Below are positions 52,655-60,941 of a DNA stretch of 64,000 nucleotides, in pieces. The notes beneath the pieces were generated by a model, which saw only the letters and a program-made list of their open reading frames with translations, was not told the origin of the DNA and ran no database searches. This DNA is from Sphingomonas sp. Root241 (GTDB taxonomy: Bacteria > Pseudomonadota > Alphaproteobacteria > Sphingomonadales > Sphingomonadaceae). Both the position numbers and the translations under genes were made by a program. Where the stretch lies: contig NZ_LMIV01000001.1 of assembly GCF_001428865.1 (NCBI RefSeq), positions 863,776 through 927,775 on the forward strand, written 5' to 3'. Positions within the stretch are counted from its first letter, which is position 1. Each line of letters starts with the position of its first letter.

Positions 52655-53023
52655 ATGACCGAACGGATCAGCGACGCCGAACATGCCGTGATGGAGGTGC
52701 TCTGGGAAGAGTCGCCGCTCACGGCGCAGGAAGTTGCCGAGCGGGTCCCCGCCGAGCGCGACTGGAGCGCCAACACGGTCAAGACCCTGCTCGGCCGGCT
52801 GCTCGCCAAGAGCATCATCGCGCATGAGGAAGACGGCCGGCGCTATCGCTACCGCCCGCTGGTCGCGCGCTCGGACTATGTCGTCGGGGAATCGCGCCGC
52901 TTCATGGACCGCCTGTTCGGCGGCAAGCTCACGCCGCTGGTGGCGCATCTCGCCGAACGCGATGCGATCACCGACCAGGATATCGCCGAGATCGAAGCGC
53001 TGCTGAAGGATCTCAAATCATGA
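52655..53023 (+). CDS. BlaI/MecI-family transcriptional repressor
   Basis: 122-residue Penicillinase_R winged-helix protein: ISDAEHAVMEVLWEESPLTAQEVAERV and WSANTVKTLLGRLLAKSIIAHEEDGRRYRYRPLVARSDY are family-typical, with a C-terminal dimerisation helix region. GAAGAGGG precedes the ATG. Its stop overlaps the start of the membrane metallopeptidase gene. It should repress its own operon through the boxes at 52606-52636. Confidence 0.93.
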   Translation: MTERISDAEHAVMEVLWEESPLTAQEVAERVPAERDWSANTVKTLLGRLLAKSIIAHEEDGRRYRYRPLVARSDYVVGESRRFMDRLFGGKLTPLVAHLAERDAITDQDIAEIEALLKDLKS

Positions 53024-54528
53024 TCGGCTTCGCGATAGAGACCTTCGTCGCCACCACGCTGCTGATGCTGCTCGTGCTGGCGCTGCGCGGCCCCGTGCGG
53101 AAAGCGTTCGGGCCGCATATGGCCTATGCCCTGTGGCTGCTCCCGGTGGCGCGGCTGATCCTGCCGCCGCTTCCCGAGGGCTGGCGCGAGCAGGCGGCGG
53201 CGCCGGTCGCCGCGGCGAGCGACATCGTCGCGGTCTATTTCGTCGAGCCGCTCGGCGCTGCGCCCGCGGCGGGGGCAGAGGGCAGCTTCGGCCTGTGGAT
53301 GGTGCTGCTCCTGCTATGGGCGCTCGGCGCCGCGGCGTTCCTCGTCTACCACCTCGTCTCGCACAGCCGCTACACTGCGAACCTGCTCCGCCGCGCCCGC
53401 GTCGATCGCACCGTGGCCCAGGGCAAGGTCCGCGTAATCGAGACTGACGCCGCGCACGGGCCTTTGGCCTTCGGCATCTTCCGCAAATATGTCGCGTTCC
53501 CGCGCGATTTCTCCGAGCGGTATGACGAGCAGGAGCGCGATCTCGCGCTTGCCCATGAGCTCGGCCACCACGTTCGCGGCGATCTGATCGCGAACTGGAT
53601 CGCGCTGATCGTCCTTGCTCTCCACTGGTTCAATCCGGTCGCCTGGAAGGCCTTTCGCGCCTTCCGTGCCGATCAGGAAATGGCCTGCGACGCCCTCGTG
53701 CTCGCCGGCCGCGCCCAGGCGCTGCGCCATGCTTATGGTCGCGCAATCGTCAAGTCCGCGCATGGGGGTGCGGTCTCGGCGGCATGTCACTTGCACACGA
53801 TAAACGAAGTCAAAGGGAGGTTACGCATGCTTTCGAAGACCCGGCAATTTTCCCCCGCCCGCGCCGCCACCGGACTGATCGGCATCGGCGCACTCTCGGT
53901 CGCCGCGCTCGGCTTCACTGCCTCGGGCACCTCCGCGGCCGAGACGCTCAAGACCAGGGTCGAGACCGTGACCGGTGTCTCGCTGGGCCAGGAAGTGCCC
54001 GCGCCGCCGGCACCGCCCGAGGCCGCCGAAGCTCCAGAGGCCCCCGAGGCTCCCGAAGCGCCGGAGATGGCGGAGGGCCCGCACAAGATCGAGCGCCACG
54101 TCTATCGCTATTCTGCCGACGACAAGAAGGACGGCAAGCAGGTCCGGAGAATGGTGATCGTCCGCGCCGATGGGAGCAAGGACGAGATCGACATGCCCGA
54201 TGTCGACAAGATCCGCGCCTCGATTCCCGAGATTCGCGACGGCAAATGCGGCAAGGGCGACGGCAAACCCACGGTCGAGAATCGCGCCGAAGGCGGCAAG
54301 AAGATCATGATCATCTGCACCGACCGGATCGAAATGGCGGCGGCCGACGCCGAGCGCATGGCCATGCGGCACAAGGCAATGGGCATGGACAGCGCCCGCA
54401 TGGGCCTGCGCATGGCGCGCCGCTCGATCGAGGACGAAACCAACATGACCGCCGACGAGCGCGCCAAGGCCCTCAAGGGCATCGACGAGGCGATGGCCGA
54501 ACTCGAGAAGCAGCGCGACAAGGACTGA
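53020..54528 (+). CDS. M56-family (BlaR1-like) membrane metallopeptidase without sensor domain
   Basis: 502-residue protein. The N-terminal part (1-250) is a BlaR1-type M56 peptidase with membrane helices (VATTLLMLLVLAL, GLWMVLLLLWALGAAAFLVYHL) and the zinc motif ALAHELGHHVRGD near residue 180. The penicillin-binding sensor domain of BlaR1 is absent. Instead there is a Pro/Glu/Ala repeat tract (EAPEAPEAPEAPEM, about 335-350) and a Met/Arg-rich helical tail (METs in AERMAMRHKAMGMDSARMGLRMARR). The input signal is therefore not a beta-lactam bound to a PBP-like domain. Confidence 0.88.
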   Translation: MIGFAIETFVATTLLMLLVLALRGPVRKAFGPHMAYALWLLPVARLILPPLPEGWREQAAAPVAAASDIVAVYFVEPLGAAPAAGAEGSFGLWMVLLLLWALGAAAFLVYHLVSHSRYTANLLRRARVDRTVAQGKVRVIETDAAHGPLAFGIFRKYVAFPRDFSERYDEQERDLALAHELGHHVRGDLIANWIALIVLALHWFNPVAWKAFRAFRADQEMACDALVLAGRAQALRHAYGRAIVKSAHGGAVSAACHLHTINEVKGRLRMLSKTRQFSPARAATGLIGIGALSVAALGFTASGTSAAETLKTRVETVTGVSLGQEVPAPPAPPEAAEAPEAPEAPEAPEMAEGPHKIERHVYRYSADDKKDGKQVRRMVIVRADGSKDEIDMPDVDKIRASIPEIRDGKCGKGDGKPTVENRAEGGKKIMIICTDRIEMAAADAERMAMRHKAMGMDSARMGLRMARRSIEDETNMTADERAKALKGIDEAMAELEKQRDKD

Positions 54529-54572
54529 CGAGAGGGGAGGGGTGTCCGCTGCCCCGCGGACTCCCTTCACGA

Positions 54573-54617
54573 ACGGGGCCGGCTGAACTCCTTCGCAGCC
54601 GGCCCCGTTTACTTTTC
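54573..54617 (+). terminator. Rho-independent terminator after blaR1-like gene
   Basis: ACGGGGCCGGCTG pairs with CAGCCGGCCCCGT across a 10-base loop, followed by TTACTTTTC. It begins 44 bp after the stop. Confidence 0.75.
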
Positions 54618-54625
54618 TGCTGATT

Positions 54626-54764
54626 CCTCTCCCTTCTAGGGAGGGGCTAGGGGTGGGTAAGGAAAGGCCGGGCTCGATGCCCGGCCTTTCCTTTTCTTCC
54701 ACGCATCTCGATGGGCTCGCTGTCGCTCGCACCCACCCCCAACCCCTCCCTTGCAGGGAGGGGA
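54626..54764. repeat. Intergenic palindrome, family A, copy 4
   Basis: Left arm CCTCTCCCTTCTAGGGAGGG (GCTAGGGGTGGGTAAGG) and right arm CACCCACCCCCAACCCCTCC (CTTGCAGGGAGGGG). The interior has a GGCCGGGCTCGATGCCCGGCC hairpin with a T-rich tail, and ATCTCGATGGGCTCGCTGTC shared with copy 5. It follows the blaR1 terminator and precedes the MBL gene. Confidence 0.85.
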
Positions 54765-54811
54765 GCCATGTCGGCCTTGTCTAAACCTCCTCCACCCGCC
54801 ACATCGCCCCC

Positions 54812-55669
54812 ATGATCGAGGCTCCCACTGGCGTCGCGCTCGCGATCGAGCCGCTGGTCACGCGCGTTCTCGCGCCCAATCCGTCGCCCTTCACTTATAC
54901 GGGCACCCAGACCTATCTGATCGGCACCACCGAACTCGCGGTGATCGACCCCGGCCCCGACGATCCCGAGCATCTGCAAGCCCTGCTCGCCGCGATCCAT
55001 GGCCGCCCGGTGATCGCCATCCTCTGCACCCACACGCACCGCGACCACAGCCCTGCCGCGGCTCCACTCAAGGCCGCGACCGGCGCACCGATCATCGGCT
55101 GCGCCCCGCTCACGCTCGAAGATGCCGGCCCCCGCGCCGATGCCGCCTTCGACACGCATTACGCGCCCGATCGCATCCTCACCGACGGCGAGCGCCTCAC
55201 CGGTCTCGACTGGACGCTCACCGCCGTCGCCACGCCTGGCCACACGTCGAACCATCTCGCCTTCGCGTTGCCCGAAGCCGGCGCCCTCTTCACCGGCGAT
55301 CATGTCATGGGTTGGTCAACCACCGTCGTCGCGCCCCCCGACGGCGACATGGCCGCCTATATGGCCAGCCTCGACAAGCTCATGAACCGCGAAGACCGCA
55401 TCTATTACCCCGCGCATGGCGAGCCGATCGAGCGCCCCCGCCGCTTTGTTCGCGGCCTGATGGGGCACCGCAAGCAGCGCGAGGGCCAGATCCTCCGCCT
55501 CCTGCGCGAAGACGTGGGCGCGATACCTGATATGGTCGAGCGGATGTATGTCGGCCTCGATTCGCGCCTCACCGGTGCCGCCGGCCGCTCGGTGCTCGCG
55601 CATCTGCTCGACCTCCAGACCCGCGGCCTCGTCGCCGAGGAGGGCGGCACGTGGAAGATGGCCGCGTGA
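54812..55669 (+). CDS. MBL-fold metallo-hydrolase (LACTB2/RNase-like)
   Basis: 285-residue metallo-beta-lactamase-fold hydrolase. The metal motif is CTHTHRDHSPAAA, with further ligands in ATPGHTSNH (His), FTGDHVMGW (Asp) and YPAHGEPIE (His). A C-terminal winged-helix-like tail (LLDLQTRGLVAEEGGTWKM) matches the LACTB2 branch, which includes ribonucleases and thioesterases. The stop overlaps the next start (TGATG). Confidence 0.9.
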   Translation: MIEAPTGVALAIEPLVTRVLAPNPSPFTYTGTQTYLIGTTELAVIDPGPDDPEHLQALLAAIHGRPVIAILCTHTHRDHSPAAAPLKAATGAPIIGCAPLTLEDAGPRADAAFDTHYAPDRILTDGERLTGLDWTLTAVATPGHTSNHLAFALPEAGALFTGDHVMGWSTTVVAPPDGDMAAYMASLDKLMNREDRIYYPAHGEPIERPRRFVRGLMGHRKQREGQILRLLREDVGAIPDMVERMYVGLDSRLTGAAGRSVLAHLLDLQTRGLVAEEGGTWKMAA

Positions 55670-56349
55670 TGCGCTGGGGCTGCCTCAACTTCGGTGCGCT
55701 GCTGCTCGCGCTCGTCCTCGCGATCGGCGCGGGCTTCTGGTTCCTCGGCGATACCGTCAAGAGCCAGTTCCGCGGCCCGGACCCGATCACCGTGGCTCAG
55801 GCGAGCCTGCAGGGCCTGCGCGAGCAGAACCGTCTCTCCACCTTCGCCGCGCGCTATGTTGCGGTGGTCACGTCGAAACAGAGCCGCCTCGGCCTCAGCG
55901 CCGAGAAGACGCTGATCATGCCCGGCATGGTCCGCTACGAAGTCGATCTCGCCAAGCTCCAGCAGAAGAGCCTGTCCTGGGATGCCGCCAACAAGCGCCT
56001 GACCATTCTGTTGCCCCCGCTCGAAGTGATCGGCCCTGATGTCGATCTCGACGGCATCCGCGAATATTCGGAAGGCGGCCTGCTGATGCGCTTCACCGAT
56101 GTCGAGACCCAGCTCGACGCCGCCAACCGCAAGGCCGGCCAGCAGGAGCTAATCCGCCAGGCGCGGAGCCCCATGCCGGTCAAGCTGGCGAAAGAGGCCA
56201 CGCGTCGCGCGATCGAGCGCAGCTTCGCGATGCCGCTCAAGGCCGCCGGCCTCGACGCCAGGGTAGCGGTGTTCTTCCCCGACGAGCGCCCGACCGAAGA
56301 TTGGGACCGCTCGCGCCGCCCGGAGGACGTGCTCGCCAATAAATGGTAA
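55669..56349 (+). CDS. DUF4230 membrane-anchored protein
   Basis: 226-residue protein with one N-terminal membrane helix (FGALLLALVLAIGAGFWFL) and a DUF4230 domain: LSTFAARYVAVVTSKQSRLGLSAEKTLIMPGMVRYEVDLAKL then RLTILLPPLEVIGPDVDL. The ATG at 55669 overlaps the upstream stop; an in-frame GTG at 55651 is less likely. Function unknown; the domain is probably periplasmic. Confidence 0.8.
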   Translation: MRWGCLNFGALLLALVLAIGAGFWFLGDTVKSQFRGPDPITVAQASLQGLREQNRLSTFAARYVAVVTSKQSRLGLSAEKTLIMPGMVRYEVDLAKLQQKSLSWDAANKRLTILLPPLEVIGPDVDLDGIREYSEGGLLMRFTDVETQLDAANRKAGQQELIRQARSPMPVKLAKEATRRAIERSFAMPLKAAGLDARVAVFFPDERPTEDWDRSRRPEDVLANKW

Positions 56350-56410
56350 CCGGTTGAGCTGCGCCTGACCTTTCGATACCTTCGTATCTGCAAGGGTGTG
56401 AGGGGGTTTC

Positions 56411-57199
56411 ATGGCGACGCAGGCGACACCGCAGCCGGGATATGGCCGCGATGACCGGTTCTTCCTGACGATGGCGATCGCGATGGCGCTGACCATCGTC
56501 GCCGGTTTCTCCCTACAGCTCGCGGCGGGCCGTTCGAGCTTCGCCTCGCCGCCGCTCGTCCATCTCCATGCGATCACGTTCTTCGGCTTCGTCACGCTCT
56601 ACGTCGTGCAGAATGTCCTCGTGACCCGCGGCTCGATCGCGCTCCACCGTCGGCTCGGCTGGATCGGCGCGATCTGGGCAAGCGCGATGGTCGTGATCGG
56701 CATCACGATCACCGCAAACATGACCCGGAACGGCACCACGCCCTTCTTCTTCCTGCCTGCTTATTTCCTCGTGATGAACTCGCTCAGCATCCTCTGCTTC
56801 GGCGGCCTCGTCGCCGCGGCGATCCTGCTCAGGCGGCGCACCGAATGGCATCGCCGGCTGCTCCTTTGCGCCGTGGCGGTGCTCACCGGGCCCGCCTTCG
56901 GGCGGTTGCTGCCGATGCCGCTGCTGATCCCTTATGCGGGCTGGTGGGTATTCGCCGCGGCGATGACCTGGCCGCTGATCGGCATTTTTGCCGATCTCCG
57001 CCGTCGCGGCGCCGTCCATCCGGCCTGGGGGTGGAGCGTCGCCGCATTGGTTGCGACGCAGCTCCTCACGGTATCGCTCCCCGCAACGCCGCTGGGCCTC
57101 GCGATCTACGGCGCATTGACGGCGGGCCATCCGGGCGCCGAGGTTCCGCCGCTGGAGTTTCCGCCGCCGCCCGCCGGTCCCTTGATCACCGGGCGTTAG
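56411..57199 (+). CDS. Polytopic membrane protein, hypothetical
   Basis: 262-residue protein with about seven membrane helices. Conserved-looking polar residues lie in PPLVHLHAITFFGFVTLYVVQ, IALHRRLGWIGAIW and TEWHRRLLLCA; the repeated LHRRLGW/WHRRLLL pattern resembles DUF2306-type haem- or quinone-linked membrane proteins, but this is only a resemblance. Monocistronic by spacing. Confidence 0.7.
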   Translation: MATQATPQPGYGRDDRFFLTMAIAMALTIVAGFSLQLAAGRSSFASPPLVHLHAITFFGFVTLYVVQNVLVTRGSIALHRRLGWIGAIWASAMVVIGITITANMTRNGTTPFFFLPAYFLVMNSLSILCFGGLVAAAILLRRRTEWHRRLLLCAVAVLTGPAFGRLLPMPLLIPYAGWWVFAAAMTWPLIGIFADLRRRGAVHPAWGWSVAALVATQLLTVSLPATPLGLAIYGALTAGHPGAEVPPLEFPPPPAGPLITGR

Positions 57200-57244
57200 A
57201 CCGCCATTTGGGAGCCGAACGCTCTCGAAAAGGCCCGGACACCC

Positions 57245-58273
57245 ATGGACGCACGCAACGGCATCGGCGGCAGCCTCGCCGGCCTCGACCTTCGCACCGA
57301 GATCGATCGGCTGCGCAAGGAACGCAACGCCGTCATCCTCGCGCATTATTACCAGAAGCCCGAGCTGCAGGACCTCGCCGATTTCGTCGGCGACAGCCTC
57401 GATCTGAGCCGGAAAGCCGCGGAGACCGATGCCGATGTGATCGCCTTTTGCGGCGTCCGCTTCATGGCCGAGACCGCGAAGATCCTCTCGCCCGACAAGA
57501 TCGTCGTGCTCCCGGACATGAATGCCGGGTGCTCCCTCGAAGACAGCTGCCCGCCCGATCAGTTCGCCGCCTTCCGCGCGCAGCACCCCGATCACATCGC
57601 GCTCACCTACATCAACTGCTCGGTCGAAGTGAAAGCGCTGAGCGACATCATCGTCACCAGCTCCTCGGCCGAAAAGATCCTCAGCCAGATCCCGCTCGAG
57701 CAGAAGATCATCTTCGGCCCCGATCGCAATCTCGGCGGCTATCTCACCCGCACGCTCGGGCGCGAGATGCTGCTCTGGCCGGGCGTGTGCATCGTCCACG
57801 AGGCATTCTCGGAGACCGAATTGCTCAAGCTGCGCGCGCAGCATCCCGGCGCCCCGATCGCCGCGCATCCCGAATGCCCGCCGCACATTCTCGATCACGC
57901 CGATTATGTCGGCTCGACGCGCGGCATCCTCGATTTCGCGAAGAGCTTTCCCGGACAGACCCTGATCGTCGCCACCGAGCCGCACATCATCCACCAGATG
58001 GAAAAGGCGCTGCCCGAGAAGAACTTCATCGGCGCGCCCGGCGCGGACGGCAACTGCAACTGCAACATCTGCCCGTACATGGCGCTCAACAACATGGAGA
58101 AGCTCTACCTCGCGCTGCGCGACCTCAATCCGCGCATCGAGATAGAGGAAGGCATACGGCTGAAGGCGAAGAAGAGTCTCGACCGCATGCTGGAGATGGC
58201 GAGCGCCACGGTGGGACAGGGCGATCTCGGTCCGGTCCCGGCGGTCGGGGGAGATCCCCGGAAGGGCGACTAG
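57245..58273 (+). CDS. nadA: Quinolinate synthase
   Basis: [4Fe-4S] enzyme joining iminoaspartate and DHAP to quinolinate in NAD synthesis; 342 residues. Landmarks: NAVILAHYYQKPELQDLADFVGDSLDLSR, MNAGCSLEDSC with a cluster Cys, YINCSVEVKALSDIIVTSSSAEKI, HPECPP with the second Cys and CNCNICPYMALN with the third. nadB and nadC are not adjacent. The stop codon forms part of the CTAG end of a palindromic element. Confidence 0.97.
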   Translation: MDARNGIGGSLAGLDLRTEIDRLRKERNAVILAHYYQKPELQDLADFVGDSLDLSRKAAETDADVIAFCGVRFMAETAKILSPDKIVVLPDMNAGCSLEDSCPPDQFAAFRAQHPDHIALTYINCSVEVKALSDIIVTSSSAEKILSQIPLEQKIIFGPDRNLGGYLTRTLGREMLLWPGVCIVHEAFSETELLKLRAQHPGAPIAAHPECPPHILDHADYVGSTRGILDFAKSFPGQTLIVATEPHIIHQMEKALPEKNFIGAPGADGNCNCNICPYMALNNMEKLYLALRDLNPRIEIEEGIRLKAKKSLDRMLEMASATVGQGDLGPVPAVGGDPRKGD

Positions 58274-58462
58274 GGTGTATCGACATTCAGATTTCCCCTC
58301 CCTGCAAGGGAGGGGTTAGGGGTGGGTAAGGAAAGCCGGGCTCGATGCCCGACCTTTCCTTCTTTTCCGAGCCGCTCGATGGGCTCGCTGACGCTCGCAC
58401 CCACCCCCTGCCCCTCCCTTACAGGGAGGGGAGTTTCGTGGTTGAATGTCGATACAACCTAG
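58270..58462. repeat. Palindromic element with 20-bp terminal inverted repeats (A-type core, copy 5)
   Basis: Ends CTAGGGTGTATCGACATTCA (58270-58289) and TGAATGTCGATACAACCTAG (58443-58462) are terminal inverted repeats with one mismatch. The core is a family A palindrome: CCCCTCCCTGCAAGGGAGGGG ... GCCGGGCTCGATGCCCGACC ... CCCCTCCCTTACAGGGAGGGG. Matching termini bound the element at 7253-7477, whose core is different. The left end includes the nadA stop codon. Confidence 0.85.
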
Positions 58463-58495
58463 GCACCACCCGTCATCCCGGCGACGCGATAGGGC

Positions 58496-58894
58496 CTACA
58501 CCGTCACCATGTCGTACACGATCACCTTCGCCCACAGATGGCTGCACTTGGCGACGAAATCCTTGTGCACCGGATGGTCCTGATAGGTCTTCTGGTCGGC
58601 GACATTGTCGAACACCATCAGCTCGGAGACGTGGAAGCTCGAATCCACCACGTCGCGCTGCTCGGTGGATGCCGGCACGCCGATCTGCAGGCTGCGGACG
58701 ACGTCGACCGCGGCGAGCTTGCGCAGTCCCGCGATCAATTGCTCGCGATCCGCCGCCGATTCCGGGTTCCTCAGCCAGAAGAAGACGTGATGGACGATCT
58801 TCCCGCCCGCCGGCGCCGCCGCGGCCGGACCCGCGGCCATGGCGGCCGCGCCCAGTGCGGCGCCCTTCACGATATCCCTGCGATTGACTGGCAT
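58496..58894 (-). CDS. Dabb-domain protein with Tat signal
   Basis: 132-residue protein with a twin-arginine signal (VNRRDIVKGAALGAAAMAAG) and a stress-responsive A/B barrel (Dabb) domain: KIVHHVFFWLRNPESAADREQLIAGLRKLAAVD, then DSSFHVSELMVFDNVADQKTYQDHPVHKDFV. Exported, folded before export if the Tat call is right. Function unknown for the exported group. Confidence 0.85.
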   Translation of the reverse strand: MPVNRRDIVKGAALGAAAMAAGPAAAAPAGGKIVHHVFFWLRNPESAADREQLIAGLRKLAAVDVVRSLQIGVPASTEQRDVVDSSFHVSELMVFDNVADQKTYQDHPVHKDFVAKCSHLWAKVIVYDMVTV

Positions 58895-59005
58895 CCTGTC
58901 ATCTCATCCTTCCGATGGCCGCGGCGCCGGGGCCGCATTGATTCCGCTTGGTATCGTCTCCGCGCCGATGTCCGGGGTCAAGCGCGACCGCGCGGAGGCG
59001 AGGGT

Positions 59006-59614
59006 TTATTCGGGTAGCTGAAATGCCTCCCTGGCACGGGCGGCCTGTTCACGCACCACGCACCCCTCCGCATGATCGTTGATCAGTCCCATCGCCTGCA
59101 TGAAGGCGTAGACGGTGGTCGGCCCGACAAAGGCCCAGCCGCGCTTCTTCAGGTCCTTCGACATCAGGATCGACGCCGGCGACGTGGAGGCGGTCTGCGG
59201 TGGCGCAAGTTCGTCCGGCGCGGGCTCGAAGCGCCAGACATAGGCGGCGAGCGAGCGGTGCTGCTTGACCACTTCCTGCGCGCGCCGGGCGTTGTTGATG
59301 ACCGCTTCGATCTTGCCGCGATGGCGGACGATGCCCTGGTCCTGCAGCAGGCGCGTCACGTCGGTGTCGGTGAACCCGGCGATCCGGTCGAAGTCGAAAT
59401 GGTGGAAAGCCGCGCGGAAATTCTCCCGCTTGGCGAGGATCGTTCGCCAGCTCAGTCCGGATTGAAACCCTTCGAGGCATAATTTCTCGAACAGACGACG
59501 ATCGTCGCTGACCGGGAAACCCCATTCGCTGTCATGATAGGCCAGGAATTCGGGCGCCGCCGCGCACCAGCGGCAACGTGGTTTTCCGTCCGGTCCCGCT
59601 ATGGTCGCACTCAT
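59006..59614 (-). CDS. tag: DNA-3-methyladenine glycosylase I
   Basis: Base-excision enzyme removing 3-methyladenine; 202 residues. Family features: CRWCAAAPEFLAYHDSEWGFPVSDDRRLFEKLCLEGFQSGLSW with the zinc Cys and the catalytic-pocket Trp/Glu, and the zinc-binding tail NDHAEGCVVR. Same strand as dinB, which lies 70 bp upstream, so the two alkylation/lesion-tolerance genes may share a transcript. Confidence 0.95.
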   Translation of the reverse strand: MSATIAGPDGKPRCRWCAAAPEFLAYHDSEWGFPVSDDRRLFEKLCLEGFQSGLSWRTILAKRENFRAAFHHFDFDRIAGFTDTDVTRLLQDQGIVRHRGKIEAVINNARRAQEVVKQHRSLAAYVWRFEPAPDELAPPQTASTSPASILMSKDLKKRGWAFVGPTTVYAFMQAMGLINDHAEGCVVREQAARAREAFQLPE

Positions 59615-59684
59615 CGTTCAGCCTTTCTGAGAGGCGAGCCGGTTATCGGCCCGGCTGCCTGTTAGTTTGAGATGATCGATGAAC

Positions 59685-60791
59685 CTAAGCCGCTTCGCCC
59701 GCTCCGAATAACGGCAGCGCCTCGCTCTCCCCGACCTCCGCTTCGAAGTTCGAAACCGTAACCCCCACCAGCCGGATCCCCTTCTCCGGCGGCAGCACCA
59801 GCCCGATCAGCTCGCGGCTCGCCGCTTGCAGCGCTTCCTGTGTCCGCACCACCGACGTGAAGCTCTTGCTCCGGGTGATCTGCTTGAAGTCGGCGAACTT
59901 CACCTTCACCGTCACGGTCCGCCCGAATGCTTGCGCCTTGTCGCACCAGTCCCAGACCTCGTCGGCCATGCGCAGCACGCCCGCCTCGATCTCGGCCGCC
60001 TCGGTCAGGTCGCGGTCGAACGTCGTCTCCGATCCCGAGGATTTGCGCTCGCGCGACGGGTTCACCGGCCGGTCGTCCTGCCCGCGCGCGATGGCGTGAT
60101 ACCATTCGGCCGCGCTGCCGAAATGCGCCCGCAGGAAGTCGATCGACTTGTCGCGCAGGTCCACCCCGGTCTCGATCCCCAGCCGCTTCATCTTCGCCGC
60201 GGTGACCGGCCCCACGCCGTGGAAGCGCGCCACCGGCAGCGTCTCCACCCATGCCGCGCCCATTTCGGGCGTCACTGCGAACTGGCCGTTGGGCTTGCGC
60301 TGGTCCGATGCGAGCTTGGCGAGGAACTTATTGTACGAAATCCCCGCCGAGGCGGTCAGCCCGGTCTCCTCCAGGATCCGCGCGCGGATCTCCTTCGCGG
60401 TCGCCCAGGCGGTCTCGATCCCGCGGCGATTGGCGGTCACGTCGAGATAGGCTTCGTCGAGCGACAGCGGCTGGATCAGCTCGGTATAGTCGGCGAAGAT
60501 CGCGTGGATCTGCCGGGACACGGCCTTGTAAACTTCGAAACGCGGCTTCACGAAGACGAGCTCGGGGCAACGCCGCAGCGCGGTCACCGAAGGCAGCGCC
60601 GATCGCACGCCGAAGGTCCGCGCCTCGTAGCTCGCCGCCGCGACCACGCCGCGCGCGGCGGCATAGCCCACCGCCACCGGCCGCCCCCGCAGCTCGGGCG
60701 CATCGCGCTGCTCGACCGACGCATAGAAGGCGTCCATGTCGATATGGATGATCTTCCGGCTGGCGGACGGTTGATTGTCCTGGGACGTCAA
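59685..60791 (-). CDS. dinB: DNA polymerase IV
   Basis: Y-family translesion polymerase, 368 residues. Catalytic acidic residues lie in IHIDMDAFYASVEQRDAPELRG and QPLSLDEAYLDVT; helix-hairpin-helix region FHGVGPVTAAKMKRLGIETG; little-finger domain to about 350. The start is TTG at 60791. The C-terminal end (GESEALPLFGAGEAA) contains a QLxLF-like clamp-binding motif variant, LPLF. I looked for a GTTC-N7-GTTC LexA box upstream and did not find one. Confidence 0.95.
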   Translation of the reverse strand: MTSQDNQPSASRKIIHIDMDAFYASVEQRDAPELRGRPVAVGYAAARGVVAAASYEARTFGVRSALPSVTALRRCPELVFVKPRFEVYKAVSRQIHAIFADYTELIQPLSLDEAYLDVTANRRGIETAWATAKEIRARILEETGLTASAGISYNKFLAKLASDQRKPNGQFAVTPEMGAAWVETLPVARFHGVGPVTAAKMKRLGIETGVDLRDKSIDFLRAHFGSAAEWYHAIARGQDDRPVNPSRERKSSGSETTFDRDLTEAAEIEAGVLRMADEVWDWCDKAQAFGRTVTVKVKFADFKQITRSKSFTSVVRTQEALQAASRELIGLVLPPEKGIRLVGVTVSNFEAEVGESEALPLFGAGEAA

Positions 60792-60941
60792 CGACCTGGT
60801 TCCTGATCCATGCTGGCTGCGGCGGACGAAAGCCCCTCGCTTCCGGCATTCGGATTACCCCGTGATTGCCCAGAACGCCACCGTGAAGAAGAACATAACG
60901 GGAAATATACCGGTCCCTGTCGCCGATCGTGCTGTCGCCCT

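Noticed and set aside
60792..60941. LexA box upstream of dinB
   Set aside because: No GTTC-N7-GTTC or its complement at correct spacing; GAAC occurrences here are at the wrong distance.
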